64,000 nucleotides of DNA, taken from the NCBI RefSeq assembly GCF_000364625.1, contig NZ_KB822615.1, positions 1 to 64,000 of the forward strand, in the 5' to 3' direction. Below are positions 26,482-35,441 of the stretch, piece by piece. The stretch is from Pseudomonas thermotolerans DSM 14292. Its GTDB lineage: Bacteria; Pseudomonadota; Gammaproteobacteria; Pseudomonadales; Pseudomonadaceae. Below the pieces are notes generated by a model. That model saw only the letters and a program-made list of their open reading frames with translations. It did no database searches and was not told the DNA's origin. The position numbers and the translations under genes are program-made. How positions within the stretch are numbered: the first letter of the stretch is position 1; the number at the start of each line of letters is the position of its first letter.

Positions 26482-27411
26482 ATGACCATGACGAATGAAA
26501 CTCCCATGTCTCAGCAGCCGGCCAATGCAGGTGATCCGCGGATCCTCTTCCTGATACCGTTTTTCGGGAACTGGCCCTTCTGGTTCGCGTTCTTCCTCGA
26601 AAGCTGTCGGCACAACCCGACCATCGACTGGTTGCTCTTCACCGACTGCCCGATCCCCGAGGATGCCCCCGGCAACGTGCGCTTCGTCCCCATGACGTTC
26701 GCCGAGTACTGTGATCTGGTTTCCGAACGCCTGGGCATCGACTTCCACCCTGCACAGCCGTACAAGCTCTGCGACATCAAGCCCGCCCTGGGGGCGGTCC
26801 ACGAGGACCAGCTGGCCGGCTACGACTTCTGGGCGTTCGGCGACATCGATGTCATCTACGGCAACCTGCGCGGCTACTTCACCGCGGAACGCCTGGCAGC
26901 CAAGGACCTCTTCGCGACCCACAGCCGCCGCATTTCCGGTCACCTCTGCCTGCTGCGCAATACCGAGCGCATGCGCCAGGCCTTCCGGCTGATCCCCGAC
27001 TGGCAGCGCCGTTACGAGGATCCCAAGCACTACGCGCTGGACGAAGGGGCCTTCAGCCGTCTGTTCATCCGCCACAAGAACTGGCCCGAGGCCTTGCGGC
27101 GCTTTGCCGGGCGCTTCAACGACTGGAGCCGGCGCAGCGAGTTCATCGAGGCCCACAGCACTTTTACCCTGCTGGAGGATGGACGCCGGCTGATCCCGGA
27201 GCGTTGGTACTGGCGCAAGGGCCGGTTGACCAACAATCTGCAGGGCGACCAGGAGCTGCCCTACCTGCATTTCCTGGTGTGGAAGAAGGAACGGTGGGCG
27301 TCGCAGTCGCCCGAGGACTTGCTGGGGCCGCCCGGCTTGCCTCGCCAGGAGGCCTGGGTGGTCAGCGCCGAGGGTTGGAGACCGATGCCGGCGGAGGGCG
27401 GAGCGCCATGA
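26482..27411 (+). CDS. DUF6625-type glycosyltransferase-like protein
   Basis: A 309-aa protein resembling the DUF6625 family of GT-A-like transferases. It opens with RILFLIPFFGNWPFWFAFFL and NPTIDWLLFTDC, both typical of that family. A DxD-type metal motif is seen in FWAFGDIDVIYGNL, followed by FATHSRRISGHLCLLRN. No signal or membrane segment is seen. It overlaps the next GT2 gene by 4 nt (ATGA), so the two likely act on the same glycan. The acceptor and sugar are unknown. GAGG lies 10 nt before the ATG; a second ATG is two codons later. Confidence 0.7.
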   Translation: MTMTNETPMSQQPANAGDPRILFLIPFFGNWPFWFAFFLESCRHNPTIDWLLFTDCPIPEDAPGNVRFVPMTFAEYCDLVSERLGIDFHPAQPYKLCDIKPALGAVHEDQLAGYDFWAFGDIDVIYGNLRGYFTAERLAAKDLFATHSRRISGHLCLLRNTERMRQAFRLIPDWQRRYEDPKHYALDEGAFSRLFIRHKNWPEALRRFAGRFNDWSRRSEFIEAHSTFTLLEDGRRLIPERWYWRKGRLTNNLQGDQELPYLHFLVWKKERWASQSPEDLLGPPGLPRQEAWVVSAEGWRPMPAEGGAP

Positions 27412-28325
27412 GCATGCCGGCCACTCCTCTCGTTTCCGTCATCATCCCCTGCTACAACTACGCGGCCTACGTGGGGCAGGCCATCGCCAGCGTGCTGCAG
27501 CAGGACTACCCGAACTACGAACTGATCGTGGTGGACGATGGCTCCACGGACGACAGCGTGGCGGTGATCGAGGCCACATTGCGCGAATGGCAGCCGCGCA
27601 GCCGGGTGCGCCGGGTCGAGTTCATCCGCCAGCAGAACGCCGGGGTGAGCGCGGCCCTGAATGCTGGTCTGGCCGTGGCGCAGGGGGAGTTCGTCGCTAC
27701 CTTCGATGCCGATGACCTGATGCCGCCCAACAAGCTGTCCATCCAGGCCGGCTATCTGGCCGAGCACCCGGAGGTCGGCTGCGTGGGCGGCATCGCGGTG
27801 CGCATCGACGAGCGGGGCGCCCGGCTGCCAAAGAAGGACAAGCGGCGCAGCATCAAGCGCTACGACTTCGCCGCGGCCCTGGCGGAGGCGCTGGTGGTCG
27901 GCGGCGGCATCGCCGTCTATCGGCGCGACGCCATGCTGGCCGTGGGCGGCTACGATCCGCAGATCAAGATCCAGGATTTCCAGATGACCCTGAAGATCGC
28001 CCATGCGGGCTATCGGGTGGACATCCTGCCGGACGTCGTCACCCTGTACCGCAAGCACGGCGACAGCCTGTCGAAGAACTACAAGGCAGAATATCGCTAC
28101 GGCCTGCAGGTCATCCAGGCCTACGCCGAACACGAAGCCTACGAATCGGCCCGGGCCCGGTTGATCACCAAGGCATTGCGCATGGCGGTGCTGCACGACA
28201 AGGCCTTCGCCTGGCGGCTGTTCAAGGAGGTGCCGCTGCGCCAGTGGGACCGCCAGTTGTTCAAGCGACTGCGTCACTTCCTGCTGAAGCGGGAGAAGCC
28301 GGGGCCGAAGGAAACGCTGCAGTGA
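27408..28325 (+). CDS. glycosyltransferase family 2 (possibly WapR-like)
   Basis: A 305-aa GT2 enzyme with a GT-A fold: VSVIIPCYNYAAYVGQAIAS at the N-terminus, VVDDGSTDDS for nucleotide binding, FDADDLM as the DxD-like metal site, and VVGGGIAVYRR with YDPQIKIQDFQM in the acceptor region. A basic C-terminus follows. In P. aeruginosa a GT2 rhamnosyltransferase (WapR) lies in the same part of the cluster, but identity cannot be confirmed by eye. It is the second gene of a two-gene unit and converges on the kinase-fold gene on the other strand, 48 nt away. Confidence 0.8.
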   Translation: MSMPATPLVSVIIPCYNYAAYVGQAIASVLQQDYPNYELIVVDDGSTDDSVAVIEATLREWQPRSRVRRVEFIRQQNAGVSAALNAGLAVAQGEFVATFDADDLMPPNKLSIQAGYLAEHPEVGCVGGIAVRIDERGARLPKKDKRRSIKRYDFAAALAEALVVGGGIAVYRRDAMLAVGGYDPQIKIQDFQMTLKIAHAGYRVDILPDVVTLYRKHGDSLSKNYKAEYRYGLQVIQAYAEHEAYESARARLITKALRMAVLHDKAFAWRLFKEVPLRQWDRQLFKRLRHFLLKREKPGPKETLQ

Positions 28326-28373
28326 CCGGGCCGGGCGCCGTCGCCCGGTGCGCTGTAGCAATTTGCGTGGTAG

Positions 28374-29051
28374 TCAGCGCTTCCGAGTGGCGCTGGCCGC
28401 GTTGAACAGACTCTGCAGATAGGCGGTGAAGTGCTGGCGCGGCCCGGCGGGCAGCGCCTCGCAGTAGCCGGTGATGAACTCTTCGGCGGCTGGCAGCAGC
28501 AGGGCCGCATCCCGTGCGTATCTGAACAGGTGGCGGAAGTTGCGCTGGCGCAGGTTGCGGTTGAGCGGCCGGCGGTTGCAGCGCATGTCGGCGAAGTCGA
28601 TCAGGCCGAGCGTCGAATGCTCGGTCATGATGACGTTGCCCAGGTGCAGGGAGCGGAAGTAGACCCCCTGCCGGTGCAGGTCGGCGATGAAGGCGCCGAG
28701 CTGCCGGCAAGTCTGCGCCAGATCCTCCGGCGCCTGCTGCGGCAGCAGGGCGCGCAGGGTCTCGCCGGGCAGCGGCCGGTAGTGCACGGCCGTCCGGGCG
28801 ATGGACGGGATGCGATAGGTATCTATGATCTGTGGACAGGGGATTCCCCGCGCCTCGAGCGCTTCGGCGTTGCGGGCGAAGCGCACCGCATAGGGGCAAA
28901 ACAGGCTGGACGAGAGCAGGCTCTTGCGCCGGAACAGCTTGAGGATGCTGCCGTCGGCCAGCCGGAGGACCTTCTCGCCGTGGCCATCGGCCTCCAGCAC
29001 CTCGGCGTTCTCGCGGAGCGTCAGGAATTGTCGGGAGGTCAGCGGGGTCAT
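28374..29051 (-). CDS. LPS kinase-fold protein (PA4998-like), likely without catalytic Asp
   Basis: A 225-aa protein related to WaaP/InaA kinases, at the place of the kinase-like gene next to msbA in P. aeruginosa. The N-lobe has GSILKLFRR and the metal-site Asp is kept in LIDFADMR (Asp152). The catalytic loop reads YFRSLHLGNVI, with Ser134 where WaaP-type enzymes have Asp, as in WapG a sign of altered or absent phosphotransfer. It diverges from msbA across 115 nt. Possible roles are a regulatory or binding protein for core assembly, or a kinase using another base. Confidence 0.75.
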   Translation of the reverse strand: MTPLTSRQFLTLRENAEVLEADGHGEKVLRLADGSILKLFRRKSLLSSSLFCPYAVRFARNAEALEARGIPCPQIIDTYRIPSIARTAVHYRPLPGETLRALLPQQAPEDLAQTCRQLGAFIADLHRQGVYFRSLHLGNVIMTEHSTLGLIDFADMRCNRRPLNRNLRQRNFRHLFRYARDAALLLPAAEEFITGYCEALPAGPRQHFTAYLQSLFNAASATRKR

Positions 29052-29127
29052 GGGGAGGGCGGCAGGCTTGGGCGGCAGTCAAAGGTCCGCAGTGTACCCG
29101 ATGCCGCGCGGAGAAATCAGGCGTCTA

Positions 29128-29136
29128 TGTTAGACT
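29128..29136 (+). promoter_or_regulatory. possible extended -10 promoter for msbA
   Basis: TGTTAGACT fits a TGn extended -10 (TAGACT) about 30 nt before the msbA ATG. No convincing -35 was found, so this is tentative. Confidence 0.3.
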
Positions 29137-29166
29137 CGGCCGCTTGTGATTCAGGGCCTCAGTTGC

Positions 29167-30969
29167 ATGACCGACCGCGCCAGCGCTTCCAGTCTCAAGA
29201 TCTATCTCCGCCTGCTGAGCTACGTGAAGCCCTACATCGGCTATTTCCTGCTCAGCATCGTCGGTTACGTCATTTTCGCTTCCACCCAGCCCATGCTGGC
29301 GGGGATCCTCAAGTATTTCGTCGACGGCCTGTCCAACCCGGAGGCGACCCTGTTCGCCGACATTCCGGTGCTCAAGGACCTGCAGTTGCTCCAGACGGTA
29401 CCTCTGCTGATCGTGCTGATCGCCGCCTGGCAGGGCCTGGGCTCGTTCCTCGGCAACTACTTCCTCGCCAAGGTTTCCCTGGGGCTGGTGCACGACCTGC
29501 GGGTGGTGCTGTTCGACAGCCTGCTGCGTCTGCCCAACCGCTATTTCGACCAGCACAACTCCGGGCATCTGATCTCGCGCATCACCTTCAACGTCACCAT
29601 GGTCACCGGTGCCGCCACCGACGCCATCAAGGTGGTGATCCGCGAGGGCCTGACGGTGGTCTTCCTGTTCGCCTACCTGCTGTGGATGAACTGGAAACTG
29701 ACCCTGGTGATGGTGGCCATCCTGCCGGTGATCGCCCTGATGGTCAGCAGTGCCAGCAAGAAGTTCCGCAAGCAGAGCAAGAAGATCCAGGTGGCCATGG
29801 GCGACGTCACCCACGTGGCCTCGGAAACCATCCAGGGCTATCGGGTGGTGCGCAGCTTCGGCGGCGAGGACTACGAGTCCGCGCGCTTCCTGGAGGCCAG
29901 CCGCGACAACACTGCCAAGCAGCTGCGCATGACCAAGACCGGCGCTGTCTACACCCCGATGCTGCAGCTGGTGATCTACACCGGCATGGCGATGCTGATG
30001 TTCCTGGTCCTGTACCTGCGCGGCGACGCTTCGGCGGGCGACTTGGTGGCCTACATCACCGCCGCCGGTCTGCTGCCCAAGCCGATCCGCCAGCTCTCCG
30101 AGGTCAGCTCCACCATCCAGCGTGGCCTGGCCGGCGCCGAGAGCATCTTCGAGCAGCTCGACGAGGACCCCGAAGTGGACGATGGACGCATCGAGCGCGA
30201 GCGGGTGAGCGGCCGGCTGGAGGTGCGCGAGCTGAGCTTCCAGTATCCGGGCACCGAGAAGCCGGTGTTGCACGACATCTCCTTCGTCGCCGAGCCGGGA
30301 CAGATGATCGCTCTGGTGGGCCGCTCCGGCAGCGGCAAGTCGACCCTCGCCAGTCTGATTCCGCGCTTCTACCACCACGACCAGGGTCACATACTGCTGG
30401 ATGGCGTGGACGTCGAGGACTACCGCCTGCGCAATCTGCGCCGGCACATCGCCCTGGTCACCCAGCACGTCACCCTGTTCAACGACTCGGTGGCCAACAA
30501 CATCGCCTACGGCGACCTTGCCGGGGCGCCGCTGGAGGACATCAAGCGCGCTGCCGCGGCGGCCTACGCCGACGAGTTCATCGAGAAACTGCCGCAGGGC
30601 TACGACACCCTGGTCGGCGAGAACGGCGTGCTGCTCTCCGGCGGCCAGCGGCAGCGCCTGGCGATTGCCCGCGCATTGCTGAAGAACGCGCCGCTGCTGA
30701 TTCTCGACGAGGCCACCTCGGCGCTGGATACCGAGTCCGAGCGGCACATCCAGGCCGCCCTGGACGAGGTGATGAAGGGGCGCACCACCCTGGTGATCGC
30801 CCACCGCCTGTCGACCATCGAGAAGGCCGACCTGATCCTGGTGATGGATCAGGGGCGGATCGTCGAGCGCGGCAGTCATGCCGAGCTGCTGGCGCTGAAC
30901 GGCCATTACGCACGTCTGCACGCGCAGCTCGGCAAGGATCAGGACCCGGACAAGGCGCTCGAAGCATGA
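29167..30969 (+). CDS. msbA: lipid A-core flippase, ABC exporter MsbA
   Basis: A 600-aa half-transporter that flips lipid A-core across the inner membrane using ATP. The N-terminal domain (about 1-320) carries six transmembrane helices. The nucleotide-binding domain shows Walker A GRSGSGKST, the signature LSGGQRQRLAIARALL, Walker B LLILDEATSALD and the H-loop VIAHRLS. The ATG at 29167 (MTDRAS) is preferred over a GTG seven codons upstream. The mig-14-like gene overlaps its end by ATGA, and the surrounding genes are all LPS-related. Confidence 0.95.
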   Translation: MTDRASASSLKIYLRLLSYVKPYIGYFLLSIVGYVIFASTQPMLAGILKYFVDGLSNPEATLFADIPVLKDLQLLQTVPLLIVLIAAWQGLGSFLGNYFLAKVSLGLVHDLRVVLFDSLLRLPNRYFDQHNSGHLISRITFNVTMVTGAATDAIKVVIREGLTVVFLFAYLLWMNWKLTLVMVAILPVIALMVSSASKKFRKQSKKIQVAMGDVTHVASETIQGYRVVRSFGGEDYESARFLEASRDNTAKQLRMTKTGAVYTPMLQLVIYTGMAMLMFLVLYLRGDASAGDLVAYITAAGLLPKPIRQLSEVSSTIQRGLAGAESIFEQLDEDPEVDDGRIERERVSGRLEVRELSFQYPGTEKPVLHDISFVAEPGQMIALVGRSGSGKSTLASLIPRFYHHDQGHILLDGVDVEDYRLRNLRRHIALVTQHVTLFNDSVANNIAYGDLAGAPLEDIKRAAAAAYADEFIEKLPQGYDTLVGENGVLLSGGQRQRLAIARALLKNAPLLILDEATSALDTESERHIQAALDEVMKGRTTLVIAHRLSTIEKADLILVMDQGRIVERGSHAELLALNGHYARLHAQLGKDQDPDKALEA

Positions 30970-31862
30970 GGGACTGGCTGCGTCTGTGGCGCGAGCGGGG
31001 TTGGACGCCGATCGCCCCCGCCGATTACGACGCCGCCTGGCGGCGCTACGGCGGCAGCGTCGCCACTCATCCGCAGATCATCGAGCGGCTGTCTGATCTG
31101 GCCGGCATCCGGACCCGCTATCTCGGCTGGTTCGAGAACGGCGAGCTGCTCGGCGCCATCGCCACCTGGGGCGGCCACCTGGCGCTGTCCAAGAAGGTAC
31201 TCAAGCGCCGTGGCCAGCGCGGCCTGTTCGACCTCGGCAATGCCGAGGTCATCCTGCCGTTGGCGCCGCACGCGCGGGTTCGTCTGCGTCACCGGGCGAG
31301 TTACGTATCCGAGCTGAACCAGGCGCAGATCGTCGGCCTCCGCGAGCAGCGCGAGGGGCTGGCGCTGGCCCGCGCGCCCGAGGACTACGGCAAGAAGTTC
31401 CGCTACAACCAGCGCCGCGAGCTGCGTCTGCTGGAAGAGGCGGGCGGGCGTCTCCGGCCCATGGCCGAGCTGTCCCCCGCCGAGCAGGCGGCGATCTACG
31501 CCGACCTGTTCAGGCGCCGCTGGGGCTTTCCGGCGACCGGCGAGGCGCATCTGGAGGAGGTCTTCGGGCTGCTCCGCGAGTTCATGCGCGGCTCGCTGAT
31601 CTACCTGGACGACGCCCCCGTGGCCATCCAGATCCTCTACCGGGTGGAGTCGCCGCAGTGGCTGAGCGTCGAGTACATCAACGGCGGCGTCGACCCGCAG
31701 AGCCGGGCCTTCAGCCCCGGCAGCGTGCTCAGCTTCGTCAACACCCAGGCCGCTTGGGACGAGGCCCGGGCGCTGGGCAAGGCGCTGCGCTACTCCTTCG
31801 GCCGGGCCGACCGCGAATACAAAGACCGTTGGTGCCATCGGCACCCCAGTTATTACCGGTAA
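30966..31862 (+). CDS. Mig-14-family protein (GNAT-like fold)
   Basis: A 298-aa protein of the Mig-14 family, linked in Salmonella and P. aeruginosa to resistance against antimicrobial peptides. It contains the GNAT/FemAB-like acyltransferase layout: VLKRRGQRGLFDLGNAEVIL early, KKFRYNQRRELRLLEE in the middle, and the C-terminal SFGRADREYKDRW. No signal peptide is seen. It is coupled to msbA (ATGA overlap), and the de-N-acetylase follows 3 nt later, an arrangement consistent with surface modification. The reaction catalysed is not established. Confidence 0.82.
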   Translation: MRDWLRLWRERGWTPIAPADYDAAWRRYGGSVATHPQIIERLSDLAGIRTRYLGWFENGELLGAIATWGGHLALSKKVLKRRGQRGLFDLGNAEVILPLAPHARVRLRHRASYVSELNQAQIVGLREQREGLALARAPEDYGKKFRYNQRRELRLLEEAGGRLRPMAELSPAEQAAIYADLFRRRWGFPATGEAHLEEVFGLLREFMRGSLIYLDDAPVAIQILYRVESPQWLSVEYINGGVDPQSRAFSPGSVLSFVNTQAAWDEARALGKALRYSFGRADREYKDRWCHRHPSYYR

Positions 31863-31865
31863 TCC

Positions 31866-33284
31866 ATGCAATCCCGCAAACAACGCCTGCTGCGCCAGCA
31901 TCGCCGCAGCAAACGCCTGGGCCTGCTGGTCGGCCTGCTGCTGATCGCCCTGCTCGGTATCTTCGTCTCTCCCTGGCTGGTGCCGGTCCTGCTGCTGGCT
32001 GCCTGGGTCGCCCACGAGGCCTGGCTGGCCGACCACCTGTTTTATTCGCCGCGGGACGACTATCGGTACCGATTCCCGGCCGAGGTGCCGGAATTCCCGG
32101 TAGTTTTGGCCGATGGTCGCCTGCAGGTGCAGGGCGAGCCGGATCTGCAGGGCGACGAGACCCTGTTGCTGGAATGGCGAGTGAAGAGCAACTGGTTGGG
32201 CCGTCTGCGGGATCCGCAGGTGTGGCTCGGCGACGACTGCCAGGAGTTCGAGCGCGGTGTCGACGGTCTGCGCTGGCTGAACCTGAGCGGCCAGGCCGCG
32301 GCCTTGGCCGCTGGCCGGCTGCAGGTTGGCACCCGCGACTGCCGTCTGCTCGGTCAGGGGCGCCTGGTGGTGTGCCGTCATCCGGATCATGCCCGCCAGC
32401 GCCTGATGGTGATCGCCCCCCATGCCGACGACGCCGAACTGGCGGCCTTCGGTCTCTATCGGCGGGCCGTGGAGGTCAGCATCGTCACCCTCACCCAGGG
32501 CGAGATCGAGGCCCGGCATTTCCGCCGGCTGGGGCTGGACGGCGCGGCGGCGGCCCGCCTCAAGGGGCGTCTGCGCACCTGGGACAGCCTGGCTATCCCG
32601 TTGTGGGGTGGGGTGCCGCAGTCGCGCTGCGTGCAGTTGGGCTACTACTGCCTGCAGCTGCCGGAGATGCGCAAGGCGCCGGAGCGGGGTTTCGGCTCGC
32701 GAGAGTCCGGCGAAAGCGACATCCGCAGCGCGCGCACCTTCAACCCGCTGCGCCTGCCCGGGGACACCGACGGCGTGCCCTGCTGGCGCAACCTGGTGGC
32801 CGATCTGCGCGTGCTGCTGGAGCATTTCCGTCCCGAGGCGGTGGTCACCCCGCACCCGGAGCTGGACCCGCACGCCGACCACGTCGCCGCCACCCAGGCG
32901 CTGCGCGAGGCCATCGAGCAGAGCGCATGGAAGCCGACGAGCCTGCTGCTCTACGCCAACCACCTGCACGACAACGACCGCTGGCCGATGGGGCCGGCCG
33001 GCGCGGGGGTGGCCCTGCCGCCGGCCATCGAGCCGTTGCCGGCGGATAGCCTCTGGAGCCCCTCACTGTGTCCGCAGACCCAGCTCGACAAGGCCATGGC
33101 CCTGCGCATGCAGCATGACCTGCAGTCTCCGCTGCCGGCCAAGAAGCGCCTGCGCCGGCGGATCCAACGCGTGCTGGCCGGGCGCCGCTGGCCGAACACC
33201 GGCGAGGACGAGTTCTTCCGCAAGGCGGTACGCCGCCACGAACTGTTCTGGGTCCGCCCGCTGGACATCTCCTCCACCGACTGA
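31866..33284 (+). CDS. dnpA: PIG-L-family de-N-acetylase (DnpA-like)
   Basis: A 472-aa inner-membrane protein with two hydrophobic segments near the N-terminus (about residues 19-31 and 36-50). The PIG-L/LmbE metal motif is VIAPHADDAELAAFG (about residues 182-196) and the later HPELDPHADHVAAT supplies the further His/Asp ligands. Such enzymes remove acetyl groups from N-acetyl sugars with zinc. At this position P. aeruginosa has dnpA, an LPS-cluster gene linked to fluoroquinolone persistence. The sugar acted on, likely a core amino sugar, is inferred. Confidence 0.85.
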   Translation: MQSRKQRLLRQHRRSKRLGLLVGLLLIALLGIFVSPWLVPVLLLAAWVAHEAWLADHLFYSPRDDYRYRFPAEVPEFPVVLADGRLQVQGEPDLQGDETLLLEWRVKSNWLGRLRDPQVWLGDDCQEFERGVDGLRWLNLSGQAAALAAGRLQVGTRDCRLLGQGRLVVCRHPDHARQRLMVIAPHADDAELAAFGLYRRAVEVSIVTLTQGEIEARHFRRLGLDGAAAARLKGRLRTWDSLAIPLWGGVPQSRCVQLGYYCLQLPEMRKAPERGFGSRESGESDIRSARTFNPLRLPGDTDGVPCWRNLVADLRVLLEHFRPEAVVTPHPELDPHADHVAATQALREAIEQSAWKPTSLLLYANHLHDNDRWPMGPAGAGVALPPAIEPLPADSLWSPSLCPQTQLDKAMALRMQHDLQSPLPAKKRLRRRIQRVLAGRRWPNTGEDEFFRKAVRRHELFWVRPLDISSTD

Positions 33285-33404
33285 ACCCGAGCCGGCTTGC
33301 CGCCTGAACCTAGCCCTGGAGCGACGCGGCGTCGGCACCCCCAGCATGAGCCCCCGGGCACAACGAGGACCGGCAGGCGAGGCCGCCCGGTCAGGAGAGC
33401 GTAG

Positions 33405-35390
33405 ATGACTGCAAACGCTGCACCGGAGCGTGAATTCCGGCTGGACATCAATGGGCTGCGCGCCTGGGCGGTGATCGCCGTGGTGCTCTACCACTTCGGC
33501 GTCGCCGGCATCGGTGGCGGCTTCGCCGGGGTCGACGTGTTCTTCGTGATCTCCGGCTACCTGATGTGCGGCATCGTCCTCGAGGGGCTGGAGCGCGGCG
33601 ACTTTTCGCTGTGGCGCTTCTACCTGGCGCGGGCGCGGCGCATCTGGCCGGCACTGGTCGTGCTCTGCGCGGTGGTCCTGGCCGTCGGCTGGTTCTTCCT
33701 GATGCCCGAGGAGTATCGGCGACTCGGCAAGCATGTCCGCGAGAGCCTGACCTTCAGCTCCAACCTGCGCTACTTTGACGAGTCCGGCTACTTCGACGTG
33801 GCCTCCCAGGAAAAATGGCTGCTGCACACCTGGTCGCTGTCGGTGGAGTGGCAGTTCTACCTGCTGCTGCCGCTGCTGATGATGGCCATGGCCCGCTGGT
33901 TGCCGGGCCGCCGTCGGCTGGCCTGGGTGCTGGGGGCGCTTGGTGTCGCCTCCCTGGGCCTGTGCCTGTGGCGCACCCAGGCGGATGCCAGCGAGGCCTT
34001 CTTCCTGCTGCAGAACCGGGCCTGGGAGATGCTCGCCGGCGCCCTGGTCTACCTGGCCGGCCGGCGGAACTGGTCGCAGGGCTGGCAGCGTGGCATTGAA
34101 CTGCTCGGCTTCGGACTGATTCTCGCCACCATTCTGCTATTCGACCGGCACAGCGTCTGGCCGGGCTGGCGGGCCGTGCTGCCGGTGGCCGGGGCGGCCC
34201 TGGTGCTGCTCGCGGCGCGCCGTGAGTCGCTGTGGACCGGAACCCCGGCCGTCCAGTGGCTGGGCAGCCGTTCCTACTCCATCTATCTCTGGCATTGGCC
34301 GCTGGTGGTCGCCCTGGACTATCTGGAGCGGCTCCGCGATCCGTTGTGGGTCGCCGTGGCGGTGTGCGCCTCGCTGCTGTTCGGTCATCTATCCTACCGG
34401 TTCGTCGAGACGCCGGCACGCCGCCAGCTGACCCGACTGAACGGCTGGGGCAGCGCCGTGGTACTGATCCTGACCCTGGCGCTGCTCTCCGTCCTGGCCC
34501 AGCAGGTCCGCAAGCACGGTTTCCCGGAGCGCCTGCCCGAGGCCGTGGCGAAGATCGAGGCGGAACGCAGCAACACCAACCCGCGCCGGGATGAGTGCCT
34601 GGACGCGGATGCCCGCTGCATCTACGGTGCAGAGCCGGTACGGGTGATCCTGCTCGGCGACAGCCATGCCGATGCGCTGGTCACGGCCCTGCAGGCGGCC
34701 CTGCCGGAAGGGCGGGGCGGGGTACTGTTCCGCGGCGAAAGCGGCTGCCTGATCGTCTTCGGCCTGCGCAGCAACGAAGGCAAGTCGGAGGAGTGCGAGG
34801 CGCTCAACGCGCAGCTGGAGCGAGAGTCCGCCCAGCTGCCGGCCGGCGTGCCGGTGGTGGTGGTGGGGCGCACCGCCAATTACCTCAACGGCGGCCAGCC
34901 CGGCGACAAGCGGCCGAACTTCAACTTCGGTACGCCTTACGAAGAGATCGACGCGCACTACCTGCGCGAATTCCGCGAGCACTACGTGGCGACCATGTGC
35001 CGGCTGGCCGAGCAGCGGCCGCTGTACCTGGTGCGACCGACGCCTGAGATGCCGGCCGACGTGCCGACCCGCCTGGGCCGGGCCATGATATTCGGCCAGG
35101 AGCGCCGCTTCGTGCTGCCGCTGGCCGACTACCATCGTCGCCAGTCCTTCGTGTGGGCGATGCAGGACGAGGTGGTGGAGCGCTGCGGCGCCCGTTTGCT
35201 CGACCCGCTGCCCTACCTCTGCGTGGACGGCCTCTGCCCGGGAGAGCAGAACGGGCGACCGCTGTACCGCGACGACAACCACATCACCGAGTTCGGCAAC
35301 CGCCGGCTGATACCCATGTTCAGGCAGATATTCGAGGCTGAGGAGCGGAACGGGATTGCTGCCTCTCGAGCGGAGCAACCACGGGGCTAG
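33405..35390 (+). CDS. membrane O-acyltransferase with C-terminal SGNH domain (OafA/OatA type)
   Basis: A 661-aa enzyme. Residues about 1-370 form an acyltransferase-3 domain with about 10-11 membrane helices, starting RLDINGLRAWAVIAVVLYHF and containing SYSIYLWHWPLVV. After a last helix the periplasmic part (about 400-650) is an SGNH hydrolase-like domain with VILLGDSHADALV (Ser nucleophile) and DDNHITEFGN (catalytic Asp/His). This fused type moves acyl groups, usually acetyl, to exported glycans such as O-antigen. Being inside the LPS block, core or O-antigen acetylation is likely. A 120-nt gap separates it from dnpA, so it may have its own promoter. Confidence 0.85.
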   Translation: MTANAAPEREFRLDINGLRAWAVIAVVLYHFGVAGIGGGFAGVDVFFVISGYLMCGIVLEGLERGDFSLWRFYLARARRIWPALVVLCAVVLAVGWFFLMPEEYRRLGKHVRESLTFSSNLRYFDESGYFDVASQEKWLLHTWSLSVEWQFYLLLPLLMMAMARWLPGRRRLAWVLGALGVASLGLCLWRTQADASEAFFLLQNRAWEMLAGALVYLAGRRNWSQGWQRGIELLGFGLILATILLFDRHSVWPGWRAVLPVAGAALVLLAARRESLWTGTPAVQWLGSRSYSIYLWHWPLVVALDYLERLRDPLWVAVAVCASLLFGHLSYRFVETPARRQLTRLNGWGSAVVLILTLALLSVLAQQVRKHGFPERLPEAVAKIEAERSNTNPRRDECLDADARCIYGAEPVRVILLGDSHADALVTALQAALPEGRGGVLFRGESGCLIVFGLRSNEGKSEECEALNAQLERESAQLPAGVPVVVVGRTANYLNGGQPGDKRPNFNFGTPYEEIDAHYLREFREHYVATMCRLAEQRPLYLVRPTPEMPADVPTRLGRAMIFGQERRFVLPLADYHRRQSFVWAMQDEVVERCGARLLDPLPYLCVDGLCPGEQNGRPLYRDDNHITEFGNRRLIPMFRQIFEAEERNGIAASRAEQPRG

Positions 35391-35399
35391 GGCCGGACA

Positions 35400-35408
35400 T
35401 GCTATGAT
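35400..35408 (+). promoter_or_regulatory. extended -10 promoter candidate for hldE
   Basis: TGCTATGAT matches the extended -10 form TGn-TATGAT, 33 nt before the hldE ATG. No good -35 is seen, which is tolerable for extended -10 promoters. CGGAGAG lies close to the start codon as ribosome site. Confidence 0.4.
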
Positions 35409-35441
35409 CCCAGGCGTTTTTCTGCCCCTTCCGGAGAGCCC

